This document shows positions 54,029 through 63,942 of a stretch of 64,000 bases of DNA, in pieces; the first letter of the stretch is position 1; every line of letters starts with the position of its first letter. The position numbers and the translations under genes were made by a program. This stretch comes from Porphyromonas loveana. GTDB taxonomy: Bacteria > Bacteroidota > Bacteroidia > Bacteroidales > Porphyromonadaceae. The DNA is taken from NCBI RefSeq assembly GCF_003096695.1, contig NZ_QEKY01000004.1, forward strand, positions 1 through 64,000, read 5' to 3'. The notes beneath the pieces are model-generated. The model was given only the letters and a program-made list of their open reading frames with translations, ran no database searches and was not told the DNA's origin.

Positions 54029-55408
54029 TTACTTGAGGAAGAGAAGGAGGTATGTAGCGGCTCCGCCTATGTATCCGAGCAAGGCCAAGAGCGAGAAGCG
54101 TTTCAGATAGTAGCCGAAGCTAATCTTCTCCAATCCCATGACGGTAACGCCTGTGGCCGATCCGATGATCAGCAGGCTGCCGCCGGTGACCGCGCAGTAG
54201 GAGAGAAAAGTCCAGAACGAACCATCTGCCACAAAAGGTGAACCGGCTATGGACGAAATATCATACATCCCCATCACAGCGGCTACCAAAGCAACGTTGT
54301 CCACCAACGATGAGGTTAGCCCGATCATAAAACTGATGAGCGACGTGTTGCTGGTAAGTGCGCTCAGATCTTTGCCGAAAGAGGCGAGTACGCCCGATGT
54401 CTCGAGTGCTCCCACTGCCATCAGGATACCGAGGAAGTAGAGGATAGTCGTCAGGTCTACATCCGGCAGTAGTCTTACGATGGACAGCTTCTCCCGCTCT
54501 TGGATTGTATGCAGATTCTTGTACATGAGATCAGTATAGAGCCATAGGATGACCACACCGATCAAGATGCCGATAAACGGCGGAATGCCGAAAGCAATCT
54601 GATAGACCGGTATTAGCACAAGGGAGGAGACCCCGAGCCAGAATATGAAATGCCTATGTGCAGCCGGTATCAGGCGGAAGTAATCATCACTCTCTACGAT
54701 CGACCTCGTTTCTCTCAGCGTCACTTTATTCTTGAATAGGAAGAAGTGGGCGGCAATAAGAGGCAGCAGCATATTGATAAGAGCCGGAACAAAGAGATGC
54801 AGGACTTGATGTGCCACACTTATCCGTCCATTAGTCCACAGCAAGAGGGTGGTGACATCACCGATAGGAGACCACGAACCACCGGCATTGCATGAGATGA
54901 TGATCATACAGGCATACTTGAGCCTGTCGGTCTTGTCCGGTACCAACTTCCCGAGAATGGCAATAAGCACGATGGCGGCAGCCAAATTGTCCAATAGGGC
55001 AGAGAAGAAAAACGAAGAGATGCAGAAAAACCACAGCAGTGATCGCTTGTTGTTCGTCTTCACGTGTCGGGTTACGGCCTCGAATCCGCCATGTTTGTCC
55101 ACGATATTGATCAGAAGCATGGAGCACATGACGAAGAAAAGCGTCTCACAGACATTGCCCAAATGCTCCTGCAGACTGTTGCGAATAAACATATCTGCAG
55201 AGGCTTTGGATGGTTCCTGTCCGGCAGCAATTATGGCCGCTGCCTGCCCGTTGTCCGCTGATATTGCCTGAGCATCAATCATTAGGATGCCCCAGAGAGC
55301 CACGCACATAAAGAGGGCAATGGCTGTCTTATTGACCCTAATCACATCCTCCAAGGCAATCGCAACGATGCCCAGGAGGAAGATTAGCGGAAGAAGTTTA
55401 AAAATCAT
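54029..55408 (-). CDS. nhaD: NhaD-type Na+/H+ antiporter
   Basis: The 459-residue membrane protein has about 12 membrane segments and belongs to the IT superfamily (ArsB/NhaD). NAGGSWSPIGDVTTLLLW in the middle and VDNVALVAAVMGMYD later are the paired re-entrant signature of NhaD. It exports Na+ in exchange for H+. It is a single gene between cas2 and the BI-1 gene, 36 bp from the latter, all on the minus strand. Confidence 0.9.
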   Translation of the reverse strand: MIFKLLPLIFLLGIVAIALEDVIRVNKTAIALFMCVALWGILMIDAQAISADNGQAAAIIAAGQEPSKASADMFIRNSLQEHLGNVCETLFFVMCSMLLINIVDKHGGFEAVTRHVKTNNKRSLLWFFCISSFFFSALLDNLAAAIVLIAILGKLVPDKTDRLKYACMIIISCNAGGSWSPIGDVTTLLLWTNGRISVAHQVLHLFVPALINMLLPLIAAHFFLFKNKVTLRETRSIVESDDYFRLIPAAHRHFIFWLGVSSLVLIPVYQIAFGIPPFIGILIGVVILWLYTDLMYKNLHTIQEREKLSIVRLLPDVDLTTILYFLGILMAVGALETSGVLASFGKDLSALTSNTSLISFMIGLTSSLVDNVALVAAVMGMYDISSIAGSPFVADGSFWTFLSYCAVTGGSLLIIGSATGVTVMGLEKISFGYYLKRFSLLALLGYIGGAATYLLLFLK

Positions 55409-55444
55409 GGTTGTGCCTGAATGGCAACCTTGAAGGAGTAACCC

Positions 55445-56155
55445 TTAGTTCCGTCTGCCGAAGAAGCGGAGAAGGTAGAGGAAGAGGTTGATAAAGTCGA
55501 GATAGAGCGCCAATGCTCCCATCAATGCAACCTTGCGAGCTACGTCGCCCTTGTCCACTCCTTGTGTCTGAGCCAGCATCTGTTTGATCTTATTGACGTC
55601 AAATGCCGTGAGACCGGTGAAGATAATCACTCCAATGATGGAAATGATGAAGCCCATGGCATCCGAACGCAAGAACATATTGACCACTGTGGCCAAGATG
55701 AGACCGATCAAAAGCATGAAGAAGATGCTACCCCAGCGGCTCAAGTCTTTCTTGGTCGTGTATCCCCACAGCGCCATAGCACCAAACATGCCGGCTGCAA
55801 TGAAGAAGGTCGTAGCGATGCTTGTGGCCGTGTACACGATGAAGATACTGCTGAGCGTAACCCCATTGAGCAGGGAGTAGCCTGTAAAGAGTAGGGATGC
55901 CGTGAAGAACGACATCTTACCGATACGAGCCGATAGGATGAATACCAAAGCCAATTCAGCTATGATCAATCCCCAAAGCAGACCCGGGTTCATTATGATC
56001 GTATAGATGAACGAGCTCTTGGCTACGAGCATGGCTGTAAGAGCCGTAATGCCGAGGGCGCCAAACATCCATGCAAAGACATGGCGCATCGTGGTAGCTT
56101 GGAGGGTGCTATCCACATAGATGGTGGATTGGTTATCCAATTCGTTGTAGTTCAT
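55445..56155 (-). CDS. Bax inhibitor-1/YccA-family membrane protein
   Basis: The 236-residue protein has seven membrane segments and the BI-1 pattern: MRHVFAWMFGALGITALTAM, SRWGSIFFMLLIGLILATVV and the C-terminal LYLDFINLFLYLLRFFGRRN. In E. coli, YccA modulates FtsH; related BI-1 proteins act as pH-dependent calcium leak channels. The bacterial role here is unknown. It lies between PBP1A and nhaD with 36-bp gaps on both sides. Confidence 0.88.
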   Translation of the reverse strand: MNYNELDNQSTIYVDSTLQATTMRHVFAWMFGALGITALTAMLVAKSSFIYTIIMNPGLLWGLIIAELALVFILSARIGKMSFFTASLLFTGYSLLNGVTLSSIFIVYTATSIATTFFIAAGMFGAMALWGYTTKKDLSRWGSIFFMLLIGLILATVVNMFLRSDAMGFIISIIGVIIFTGLTAFDVNKIKQMLAQTQGVDKGDVARKVALMGALALYLDFINLFLYLLRFFGRRN

Positions 56156-56191
56156 ATTGTCTTGATTGTTTTTTGTTAGTACTCTGTGTTG

Positions 56192-58534
56192 TTATTCTAC
56201 ATCGGGCAATGGCTCGATAACCTCGCCGCCATTGACTATCTCTGCGTCATAGTCCATCACGCAGGGTTGAAAGTTTTGTGGGAATTCGAATCGTTCGTCC
56301 ATGAGGTATCCCAGCTTGGGATCGGCATAGACGCGTTTGAGGAACTCGGCAAATATAGGTAGCGCCGATGCTGCACCCTGTCCTTGTGCCATGGAGTCGA
56401 AGTGCACCGAGCGATCTTCACCGCCTACCCAGCAGCCCGCAACGAGTGAAGGAGTGAAGCCGACGAACCAACCATCGCTATTATTCTGTGTGGTACCGGT
56501 CTTACCTCCCATATCGGTCTTGATGTTGTAGCGGTATTTCAGACGGCTACCCGTGCCTCCTTCTACTACAGACTTCAGCATATAGAGCATCTTGTAAGCT
56601 GCATCGGCAGGCAATACTTCTACCATGTTGGGTGTGAACTGAGCCACTACGTTGCCATACTGATCTTCTATGCGCGTTATGGGGAGGGGATTGACTCGAA
56701 TACCTTTGTTTACAAAAGCCGTATAAGCACTTACCATCTCCTGTACCGATACGTCCGGCGTACCCAGACAGATGGAGAGACTCGGATCCAAGTATCCGTT
56801 CAGACCATAAGACCTCAGCAGACGAACGAAGGTATAGGGCGAAGTCCTGCCCATAAGGTAGGCCGTCACCCAGTTGGATGAGTTCTGCAGTCCCCATCGG
56901 ATGCTTACCATCTCTCCCACGCGTCTCGCTCCGGCATTCTTGGGGGTCCACGGCCTGCCCGATTCGGTGTACAGCGTCTGTGCTACGTGCAACATTTCAT
57001 CGCAGGGCGATATGCCCTCTATCATCGAGAGGGAGTAGAGGAACGGCTTGATGGTAGAGCCCACCTGACGGCGTCCCTGACTCACCATGTCGTACTGGAA
57101 GTTGCGGAAGTTGATGCCGCCCACATAGGCTTTTATGTGGCCGTTATGCGGACTCATTGCCATGAAGCCTGTGCGGAGAATACCTTTGAGATACTTGATG
57201 GAATCCAAGGGAGACATGACCGTGTCGATCGTACCGCGCCAGCTCCATACCTGCATCTTTCTCTTCTCGCGGAACGACGCTCGGATGTTCGACTCGGATA
57301 TGCCGGCCTTCTTCATCTCGCGCCAGCGGTCGCTCTGCCTCATGGCACGTGAGAGGATTTTCTGTTGTTCGTCTTGAGAGATATTGCGGGAGAAAGGAGC
57401 ATAGCTGCGTCCGCGCTTTTCTCGGTCGAATATGGGTTGCAGTACCTCCTTCATCTGTTTTTCCACAGCTTCTTCGGCATACTGCTGCATCTTCAGGTCG
57501 ATGGTCGTATAGATCTTGAGACCGTCGGTATATATATTGTAGTACGAGCCGTCAGATTTCTTGTTCTTGTTGCACCAACCATAGATCGGGTCGTTCTCCC
57601 ACGCTACCGAATCGGCACGGTATTGATCCACTTGCCACTCGAAGTAGTTTTTGCGCTCGGGCTTTTTGGCCATGAGCATCTGACGCAGGCGTTCGCGGAA
57701 GTAAGGAGCTTCGCCGTCGCGATGCGTGATGCGGTGGAAGGAAGTGACCAGTGGCAGCTTCTGGAGGGAGTCGCAGGCTTGTTTGGTGATGTACTTGGCC
57801 TTGTACATTTGCTCCAGTACGATATTGCGACGGCCGCGGCTGCGTTCCACCTCCCCATGCAGAATGGGATTGTAGTAGGCCGGATTTTTGCACATACCCA
57901 CGAGGACAGCAGCCTCTTCGATCTTCAGATCGGATGGTTGCTTGCCGAAGTAGGTATAAGATGCCGACTTGATGCCCACGGCATTGTACAGGAAGTCGAA
58001 ATAGTTGAGATACATCGTGATGATCTCCTCTTTCGTATAGAAACGTTCCAGCTTCACGGCGATCACCCATTCGATGGGTTTCTGGAAGAGGCGTCCTACC
58101 TTTGTCTCTGTGCGAGGAGAGTAGAGTAGCTTGGCCAACTGCTGTGTGATGGTACTGCCACCTCCCCCGCTTTTCTGATTGAGGATGCCGCGCTTGACTA
58201 CTGCGCGGAAAAGTCCTTTGCTATCGATGCCCGAGTGGCTGCGGAAGCGCACGTCTTCCGTGGCGATGAGTGCTTTGATCAGATCGGGCGAGATCTCGTT
58301 ATAGCCGGTGTAGATACGATTGTCCCCGCTGTGAGCATAGGAACCGAAAACCTTCCCGTCCGACGAGATTAGTTGCGATGCATACTTGTCGATAGGATTC
58401 TGCAGTTGCTCGATGGGTGGCATATAGCCGATCACACCCGTAGCAATGAGTATAAACAGAATGCCGATGATGGCCCATCCGGCTATGAAAGCCGTCCAGA
58501 GAAGCCGAACGATCTTTTGAGTAAGCGTATTCAA
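56192..58534 (-). CDS. Penicillin-binding protein 1A (transglycosylase/transpeptidase)
   Basis: The 780-residue class A PBP polymerises and crosslinks peptidoglycan. One N-terminal membrane segment (~12-35) is followed by a GT51 transglycosylase (~60-240; ALIATEDVRFRSHSGID with the catalytic Glu, and GGGGSTITQQLAKLL). The transpeptidase has GSTIKPFLYSLSM with SxxK, NSSNWV as SxN, and GGKTGTTQNNSDGWF as KTG. All catalytic motifs are intact. It is the first gene of the minus-strand run toward nhaD. Confidence 0.93.
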   Translation of the reverse strand: MNTLTQKIVRLLWTAFIAGWAIIGILFILIATGVIGYMPPIEQLQNPIDKYASQLISSDGKVFGSYAHSGDNRIYTGYNEISPDLIKALIATEDVRFRSHSGIDSKGLFRAVVKRGILNQKSGGGGSTITQQLAKLLYSPRTETKVGRLFQKPIEWVIAVKLERFYTKEEIITMYLNYFDFLYNAVGIKSASYTYFGKQPSDLKIEEAAVLVGMCKNPAYYNPILHGEVERSRGRRNIVLEQMYKAKYITKQACDSLQKLPLVTSFHRITHRDGEAPYFRERLRQMLMAKKPERKNYFEWQVDQYRADSVAWENDPIYGWCNKNKKSDGSYYNIYTDGLKIYTTIDLKMQQYAEEAVEKQMKEVLQPIFDREKRGRSYAPFSRNISQDEQQKILSRAMRQSDRWREMKKAGISESNIRASFREKRKMQVWSWRGTIDTVMSPLDSIKYLKGILRTGFMAMSPHNGHIKAYVGGINFRNFQYDMVSQGRRQVGSTIKPFLYSLSMIEGISPCDEMLHVAQTLYTESGRPWTPKNAGARRVGEMVSIRWGLQNSSNWVTAYLMGRTSPYTFVRLLRSYGLNGYLDPSLSICLGTPDVSVQEMVSAYTAFVNKGIRVNPLPITRIEDQYGNVVAQFTPNMVEVLPADAAYKMLYMLKSVVEGGTGSRLKYRYNIKTDMGGKTGTTQNNSDGWFVGFTPSLVAGCWVGGEDRSVHFDSMAQGQGAASALPIFAEFLKRVYADPKLGYLMDERFEFPQNFQPCVMDYDAEIVNGGEVIEPLPDVE

Positions 58535-58697
58535 CGTTTTACTGTTCTTAGATTACAAATAACGAGGGGGCGTTGCCCCGCAAACCTCTATTTGCTCTAT
58601 TAACGAGCTCGGGCACTGAAGAATTGTATCTCCCCCTCTTACTATTTACTATCCTTTAGTGAGGCTGTTTCAAAACTTGATTTTAGCACAGCCCCGA

Positions 58698-60695
58698 TTA
58701 CTTCCTTCGTTCTTTGATGAGTCCGTAATTATAAGCTTCGTGTAGCTTCTTCAGGTTTTCCACCTGCTTGCACAGTACGCGGCCGTTGTCCGTGTCCTTC
58801 ACGAGCATACGGTGCGAGGTAAACTCCCGAACCACGGTGATGCTCTTGATGTCCTCCATCTCCTCGATGGCCTTGCGGGTGCTGCTGAAAGGTTCGTGCT
58901 GCACGAGATGAAGCCCTTGTGAATTGAATATGAGCGTATAGCCGGCAATACCCGTGCTGGACTGGTATGCACGGCTGAAACCACCGTCTATCAACATCAA
59001 CTTCCCTTCGGCCCCGATGGGGAGTTCGCCCTTCTTGGCTTTCACGGGTACATGTCCGTTGATGATGTGTGTGTCAGGTCCTTCAAGTCCGAATTCTTTC
59101 AAGATCATTTCGCACACAGCCTTTTCTTGGCGGTAAATGTAGTAGTAGCCCTTCTCTTCGTGGTGCGTAGTCTTGTCTTCGATGAAGTAACGCTCGAATG
59201 TGGTCATCATCGCCTTGTCGAATAGGGGCGAATCCGGCCCGCACCACAGGTACCACATATAGTCCACGGCCTCGCTTCGCTGCTCGCTCTGCTCCGGAGC
59301 CACGTATGCTGCGCGTATCATCTCCTCCACCTTGTCCAGCAAGGCCCGTCCGGCATAGGTCTTGTCTCCTACACGTACTTTCTTGAGCGACTTGTCCTTG
59401 TTCAGCGGTATAGAGGCGTGGTAGAGCAGGTTCATATTATAGGTGAGGTACATGCTGCCGTTGCGGTAGAGGCATTGGAGATGCTTCTGTAGCTTTTCGC
59501 TATGCAGGAAGCTGCTCATCAGCCTGTCCACGATGTATTGCTCTTGGTTGGTCAGTGCATACGGGTCGGCGGGATCGACCGTTGGGAAATGCTTGTCCAG
59601 CATGGGATATACACCGCTCGGCAGGCTTATCGTGCCATCGGCGAAGTTCACCAGATGGAAGATATCCCTATTCTCCATCTTGTACTCGGGATGGCGGGCT
59701 ATAATCTGGTGTTCCAGCTTGAACTGAATGATGGCGATGGCCTTGTGCATTTGGCTGATGAGATAGACGCTCTTGTCGTCGTAGGTCTGATCAGCCTGTG
59801 CCAGCTTGGGTTTGAACACCGTGCAGGGATCATTGGCATAGGTATCCATGGCAAAGCGTGCCAGCGGTAACAAGTTGATGCCGTACCCATTCTCCAGTGT
59901 GTCCAGATTGGCATAGCGCAAGGCGATGCGCACCACGTTGGCCATGCAGGAGGCATTGCCCACGGCAGCTCCCATCCAGAGCATATCGTGGTTGCCCCAT
60001 TGTATGTCGAAGTGGTGATACTGCATGAGCGCATCCATGATGATGTGTGCCCCCGGGCCGCGGTCGAATACGTCGCCCACGATATGCAGGTGATCGATCA
60101 CCAATCTCTGTATCGTCTCACTGATGGCGACGATGAAGTCATCGGCACAGCCGGTCGAGATAATGGAGGTGAAGATGCTGCTGATATATGCCGACTTGTT
60201 GGGGTTGATCCCGTCCTCGTGCAGCAACTCCTGTATGATGTAGCTGTACTTCGGAGGCAGCGTCTTGCGCACCTTGGAGCGCGTGTACTTTTCGGCGGCT
60301 TTTTGGCACACTTTGATGAGCTGGTTCAGCGTCACCATGTACCAGTCCTCCATCTTCTCATCGCTTTGCTTCACGAGTTCCAGTTTCTCGCGCGGATAGT
60401 AGATCAGGGTACAAAGCTCTTTCTTCTGATTCAGACGCAACTGACCGCCGAAGACCTCGTCCACCTTCCGCTGGATGCTACCCGAGGCATTCTTCAGCAC
60501 GTGGATGAAGGCTTCATATTCGCCGTGGATGTCCGCCAAGAAATGTTCCGTCCCCTTGGGCAAGTTGAGGATGGCTTCCAAATTGATAATCTCGGTGGCT
60601 ACTTCGGTTGCCGTCGGAAAACTCTCGGACAATAGTTCCAAATAATCCAATTCATGCTTGGACATCTGTACCGTCTGTGTCTTATCCTTACTCAT
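58698..60695 (-). CDS. fbp: Fructose-1,6-bisphosphatase class III
   Basis: The 665-residue enzyme hydrolyses fructose 1,6-bisphosphate in gluconeogenesis. Class III is the large metallophosphatase-type enzyme of Firmicutes and Bacteroidetes. FLADIHGEYEAFIHV and VGDVFDRGPGAHIIMD carry the D-x-H and GDxxDRG motifs, with WGNHDMLWMGA as the GNHD motif. The start (MSKDKTQTVQMSKHELDYLE) fits. It should supply hexose phosphate to the glucan operon in an organism that ferments amino acids. Confidence 0.95.
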   Translation of the reverse strand: MSKDKTQTVQMSKHELDYLELLSESFPTATEVATEIINLEAILNLPKGTEHFLADIHGEYEAFIHVLKNASGSIQRKVDEVFGGQLRLNQKKELCTLIYYPREKLELVKQSDEKMEDWYMVTLNQLIKVCQKAAEKYTRSKVRKTLPPKYSYIIQELLHEDGINPNKSAYISSIFTSIISTGCADDFIVAISETIQRLVIDHLHIVGDVFDRGPGAHIIMDALMQYHHFDIQWGNHDMLWMGAAVGNASCMANVVRIALRYANLDTLENGYGINLLPLARFAMDTYANDPCTVFKPKLAQADQTYDDKSVYLISQMHKAIAIIQFKLEHQIIARHPEYKMENRDIFHLVNFADGTISLPSGVYPMLDKHFPTVDPADPYALTNQEQYIVDRLMSSFLHSEKLQKHLQCLYRNGSMYLTYNMNLLYHASIPLNKDKSLKKVRVGDKTYAGRALLDKVEEMIRAAYVAPEQSEQRSEAVDYMWYLWCGPDSPLFDKAMMTTFERYFIEDKTTHHEEKGYYYIYRQEKAVCEMILKEFGLEGPDTHIINGHVPVKAKKGELPIGAEGKLMLIDGGFSRAYQSSTGIAGYTLIFNSQGLHLVQHEPFSSTRKAIEEMEDIKSITVVREFTSHRMLVKDTDNGRVLCKQVENLKKLHEAYNYGLIKERRK

Positions 60696-61103
60696 TGTGA
60701 AGCAATAGTGTTAGGTTTATATTTCTCCCAAAGGTACTGACTTTTCTATGCAAGCAGACACTTCGCCCCGAAAAATCGACAAATAATAAAGAACTCGCCA
60801 ATCAATATCTTTGTCTGTCTGCCTTCATTTCGTGGCATAGATGCAGATGTCTGCCATTGAACCTCTCGTAGTGGGATGTCTCAATCATTCGATTTTGGTC
60901 CAGCCTCAGAAGCCGTGTTGGAAAGAGGCGAAATGCAAGGGTGTCGAGAGTGGGAGAAGAAGGTGTATATGACCGAACCCGAAACTCAAAGGCAAAACAG
61001 CCATTCGTCCTTCTGTAACACAGCCTTTTTGCTTAATATTGATTTTGTCGTCTTACTACAGGAAATGATCGGATATCTTCTTTTTACGTCATTTTTTACT
61101 TTC

Positions 61104-61243
61104 GCGTACATGTACGCAGAGGTAAAAAACGGCGTTTTCGCGTTCGCGTACATGTACGCAAAGCCCAAAAACGCAGTTTTCATGTTCGCGGACTTGTACG
61201 CAGAGCCCGAAACAGTGTTTCTCGAGCTTTCGTACACGTACGA
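61104..61243. repeat. Four 42-bp tandem units with GCGTACATGTACGC-type palindromes
   Basis: 14-bp palindromic cores start at 61104, 61146, 61188 and 61230, exactly 42 bp apart. Between them are homopolymer-rich stretches (AAAAAACG, CCCAAAAACG). The same structure, inverted, is at 41706-41844. Because 42 is a multiple of three, both strands show artefactual repeat peptides. Confidence 0.75.
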
Positions 61244-61881
61244 TAGGCAGAATCGGCATTTTTAGCGCTCTTCGAAACTCTTTGGAAAGTCAGATTCGGA
61301 TTGTTTCGACTCTTCATTCATCTGCGTCGCATCGCCGGCCGTTTGCGGGGAGAAGATACCATCGGTCGACAGTCATGCGAAAAGATGGTTCCGACCGATC
61401 GGACTGCTCCGACAGCCCCGTCTGCTCTCTCGAATTGCTTCGATATAATACCGGCACGAAGAACGCGCGGAGCCGAGTTTTCATTTTCGAATAATGTCGA
61501 AAGACCTTGCAAGACTTTACTCTTTGATTTTCAACGCGTTACTGCTTTTCTCTCTTTTTGCTGTTTTTCGAAATACAAGAAAAATCCCTGCCGGCTTCAT
61601 TATTTTCGAATAAACAGCCTTTTAGGCATTTGTAACTGCCTGATTATCAATGGGCATTTTTCGCAGAATTCGAAAATTGAGAAAATAGAAACTTCTCTTC
61701 ATTTCTTTCGAATGTTTAGAAACTTTGTATATCTTTGTCACAGAATGAGATAAAGCCTATTGCGGGTGGATGAATGTTTGTGCATGAACATTTTGACCCC
61801 TCGATTTTCGAAGAAAACCAAGAGGCTTGTTATTAGTCAGTTACCCAATTAGGAGCTCTTTAACTTATTGATAATCAAATT
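61105..61881 (+). repeat. Leader of array 3 and right arm of the inverted repeat
   Basis: This is the reverse complement of 41067-41850 with scattered differences. A TATCTTTG box at 61730-61737, with TTTC 20 bp upstream, lies 144 bp before the first repeat and is a candidate crRNA promoter. It contains repeated TTCGAA motifs and no credible gene. The 60696-61100 stretch before it, upstream of fbp, also shows no gene. Confidence 0.8.
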
Positions 61882-62720
61882 CTATCTATACAGTATCAGT
61901 CTCAAAGGCTATCAAGACGGGTTGTCGTACCTACGACTGGCTCGGCTACAAACGCTATCTATACAGTATCAGTCTCAAAGGCTATCAAGACATGAAATAT
62001 ATTCATGTGTCTTGTTGTTCTCTCTTACTATCTATACAGTATCAGTCTCAAAGGCTATCAAGACTCCTATGAGGATCATCTCGGGTCTGTTCCCGAGATC
62101 ACTATCTATACAGTATCAGTCTCAAAGGCTATCAAGACTCCACCATTGTTGATGGCTAGTGAACCACTAATAGTGCTATCTATACAGTATCAGTCTCAAA
62201 GGCTATCAAGACGTGAAAAATAGACCGTTTTGGCCTTGTTTAATGCTCTATCTATACAGTATCAGTCTCAAAGGCTATCAAGACTTTTTTATAGTTTTTT
62301 TAATTACCAATATCCGTGATCAACTATCTATACAGTATCAGTCTCAAAGGCTATCAAGACAAAGTGTCCGTCACTTTCGCGATCATTCTGTCAAGTCTAT
62401 CTATACAGTATCAGTCTCAAAGGCTATCAAGACGGTTTTTCTCCTCTTTGGATTTCATTGACTTCAAAAGAGACTATCTATACAGTATCAGTCTCAAAGG
62501 CTATCAAGACCTTACTTTTGTTATTTTCATAGAGGAAGGAGTATTTTCTATCTATACAGTATCAGTCTCAAAGGCTATCAAGACCCCTATTTCCTTGGGT
62601 GTAGATTGTACCCAATTGACTATCTATACAGTATCAGTCTCAAAGGCTATCAAGACGTGACTTCAATCACTCCGGGAGCATCGCCCCCGTTGAGCTATCT
62701 ATACAGTATCAGTCTCAAAG
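61882..62720 (+). CRISPR. CRISPR array 3: 11 full repeats plus a truncated one, 11 spacers
   Basis: The 37-bp repeats (start CTATCTATAC, end CTATCAAGAC) begin at 61882, 61955, 62028, 62102, 62176, 62248, 62324, 62397, 62474, 62548 and 62620; a 26-bp truncated copy at 62695-62720 marks the leader-distal end. Spacers are 35-40 bp. The leader is on the left, so transcription is on the plus strand, opposite to arrays 1 and 2. The repeat is the reverse complement of theirs. Confidence 0.97.
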
Positions 62721-62723
62721 ACA

Positions 62724-62794
62724 ATCCACCCTGTAGAAAGGGGCCGGACTCTATATGAGTGATTTCATGGAGTCGGCCTTTCTATAGGGTGGAT
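62724..62794 (+). terminator. Long imperfect hairpin at the end of array 3
   Basis: Starting four bases after the truncated repeat, ATCCACCCT-x-TAGAAAGG pairs with CCTTTCTATAGGGTGGAT about 40 bp on, with further pairing of CCGGACTC to GAGTCGG. No long T-run follows. It may end the pre-crRNA transcript. Confidence 0.5.
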
Positions 62795-62922
62795 GTAATG
62801 GTGATCATCGTAGACAGATGGTGTTTCGGTATTAGCTGGTCTGTGATATGTACGATTCTCTTCGGGCTCTCTCGTATCGTGGTAATCCGTAGCGGATAGC
62901 CGGTTCATAACCGAAATAACAC

Positions 62923-62959
62923 AGAGGGGGCGTTGCATCATGTATGCAACGCCCCCTCT
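62923..62959. terminator. Terminator of ribF
   Basis: A perfect 16-bp stem (62923-62938 with 62944-62959) with a 5-nt loop lies 27 bp downstream of the minus-strand ribF stop. Confidence 0.75.
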
Positions 62960-62985
62960 ACTTTATGCGTAAGATGGAGATTTTG

Positions 62986-63942
62986 CTATTGTTCTGTGGC
63001 AAAGAGAGCTGTGATCTGTTCGTAGTCGGCTTGGATTTGCAAGCGCAGTGCTTCCATAGAGTCGAACTTCATATCGTCACGAACAAAGGAAACAAACTCC
63101 ACGCGCACCTGTGCTCCGTATATCATCTGGTCGAAGTCGAAGAGGTTCACTTCTATAGTGCGTTGATCACCGTTGTTCAGCGTTGGTCGCCGACCTATAT
63201 ACAGCATCCCGTTATATTGCGTCCCACTTACGGTAGCACGCACGGCATAGACTCCGTCACAGGGGACGAGCTTATGCCTGTCGGCAATCGTGAGATTGGC
63301 TGTCGGGAAGCCTAACTCGCGCCCGATGCGAAAGCCGTGTTCCACCTTGCCTGTGAGGATATAGTCGTAGCCCAAGAGCCGATTGGCGAGAGCGAGATCG
63401 TTTTGCTCCAAGGCTTGGCGAATGGCACTTGAGCTGGCAGGCATGCCATTGATTTCGGCTGGCAAAGCTTTCTGCACGCTCATGCCCAAGGGGCGGGCGA
63501 TGGTCTTGTATTCTTCTGCACCGGCTATGCGTCCGTGCCCGAAGCGATGATCATAACCAACAAGCAGGGCGCGTACATGCAGTCGTTCATGGAGGATGGT
63601 CGTAATGAAGGTCTCGGCCTCCATCGCTGCCAGATGCGGTGTGAAAGGAAGTACGACGGTATAGTCTACGCCTTCGGTTTCGAGACGGTGGAGTTTCTCG
63701 CTCGGGGTCGTGAGCTTTTGGTAGGGAGTGCCAGGGCGTACTACGGATATGGGCGGAACGTCGAAGGTGACCACCATCGTAGGAAGTTGCTTTTCCGCAG
63801 CCATTTCCTTTAGTTGGTCGATCAGAAATCTGTGCCCGCAGTGCACGCCGTCGAAGGTGCCGATGGTGGCGGCAACTTCGGGTATCCATTTGAAATTGCC
63901 TATCGGTGTATTATAATCGTTGGGGATGGTTATCGTAACCAT
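62986..63942 (-). CDS. ribF: Bifunctional riboflavin kinase/FAD synthetase
   Basis: The 318-residue enzyme phosphorylates riboflavin to FMN and adenylates FMN to FAD. The N-terminal nucleotidyltransferase domain has ATIGTFDGVHCGHRFLIDQL (HIGH-like motif) and VGYDHRFGHGR. The C-terminal riboflavin kinase domain (~185-318) has GKVEHGFRIGRELGFPTANL and YIGRRPTLNNGDQRTIEVNL. Both domains are complete. The 58 bp to the window end show no gene start. Confidence 0.95.
   Translation of the reverse strand: MVTITIPNDYNTPIGNFKWIPEVAATIGTFDGVHCGHRFLIDQLKEMAAEKQLPTMVVTFDVPPISVVRPGTPYQKLTTPSEKLHRLETEGVDYTVVLPFTPHLAAMEAETFITTILHERLHVRALLVGYDHRFGHGRIAGAEEYKTIARPLGMSVQKALPAEINGMPASSSAIRQALEQNDLALANRLLGYDYILTGKVEHGFRIGRELGFPTANLTIADRHKLVPCDGVYAVRATVSGTQYNGMLYIGRRPTLNNGDQRTIEVNLFDFDQMIYGAQVRVEFVSFVRDDMKFDSMEALRLQIQADYEQITALFATEQ

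Noticed and set aside
60876-61265. A 129-codon open frame with FAYMYA repeats
   Set aside because: The repeats come from the 42-bp tandem units, whose length is a multiple of three; the opposite strand gives similar peptides, and there is no ribosome-binding site or homologous feature.
61868-62660. Open frames encoding repeats of SIQYQSQRLSR and YLYSISLKGYQD
   Set aside because: They are translations of the CRISPR repeat (arrays 2 and 3 give the same peptides) and have no independent coding evidence.
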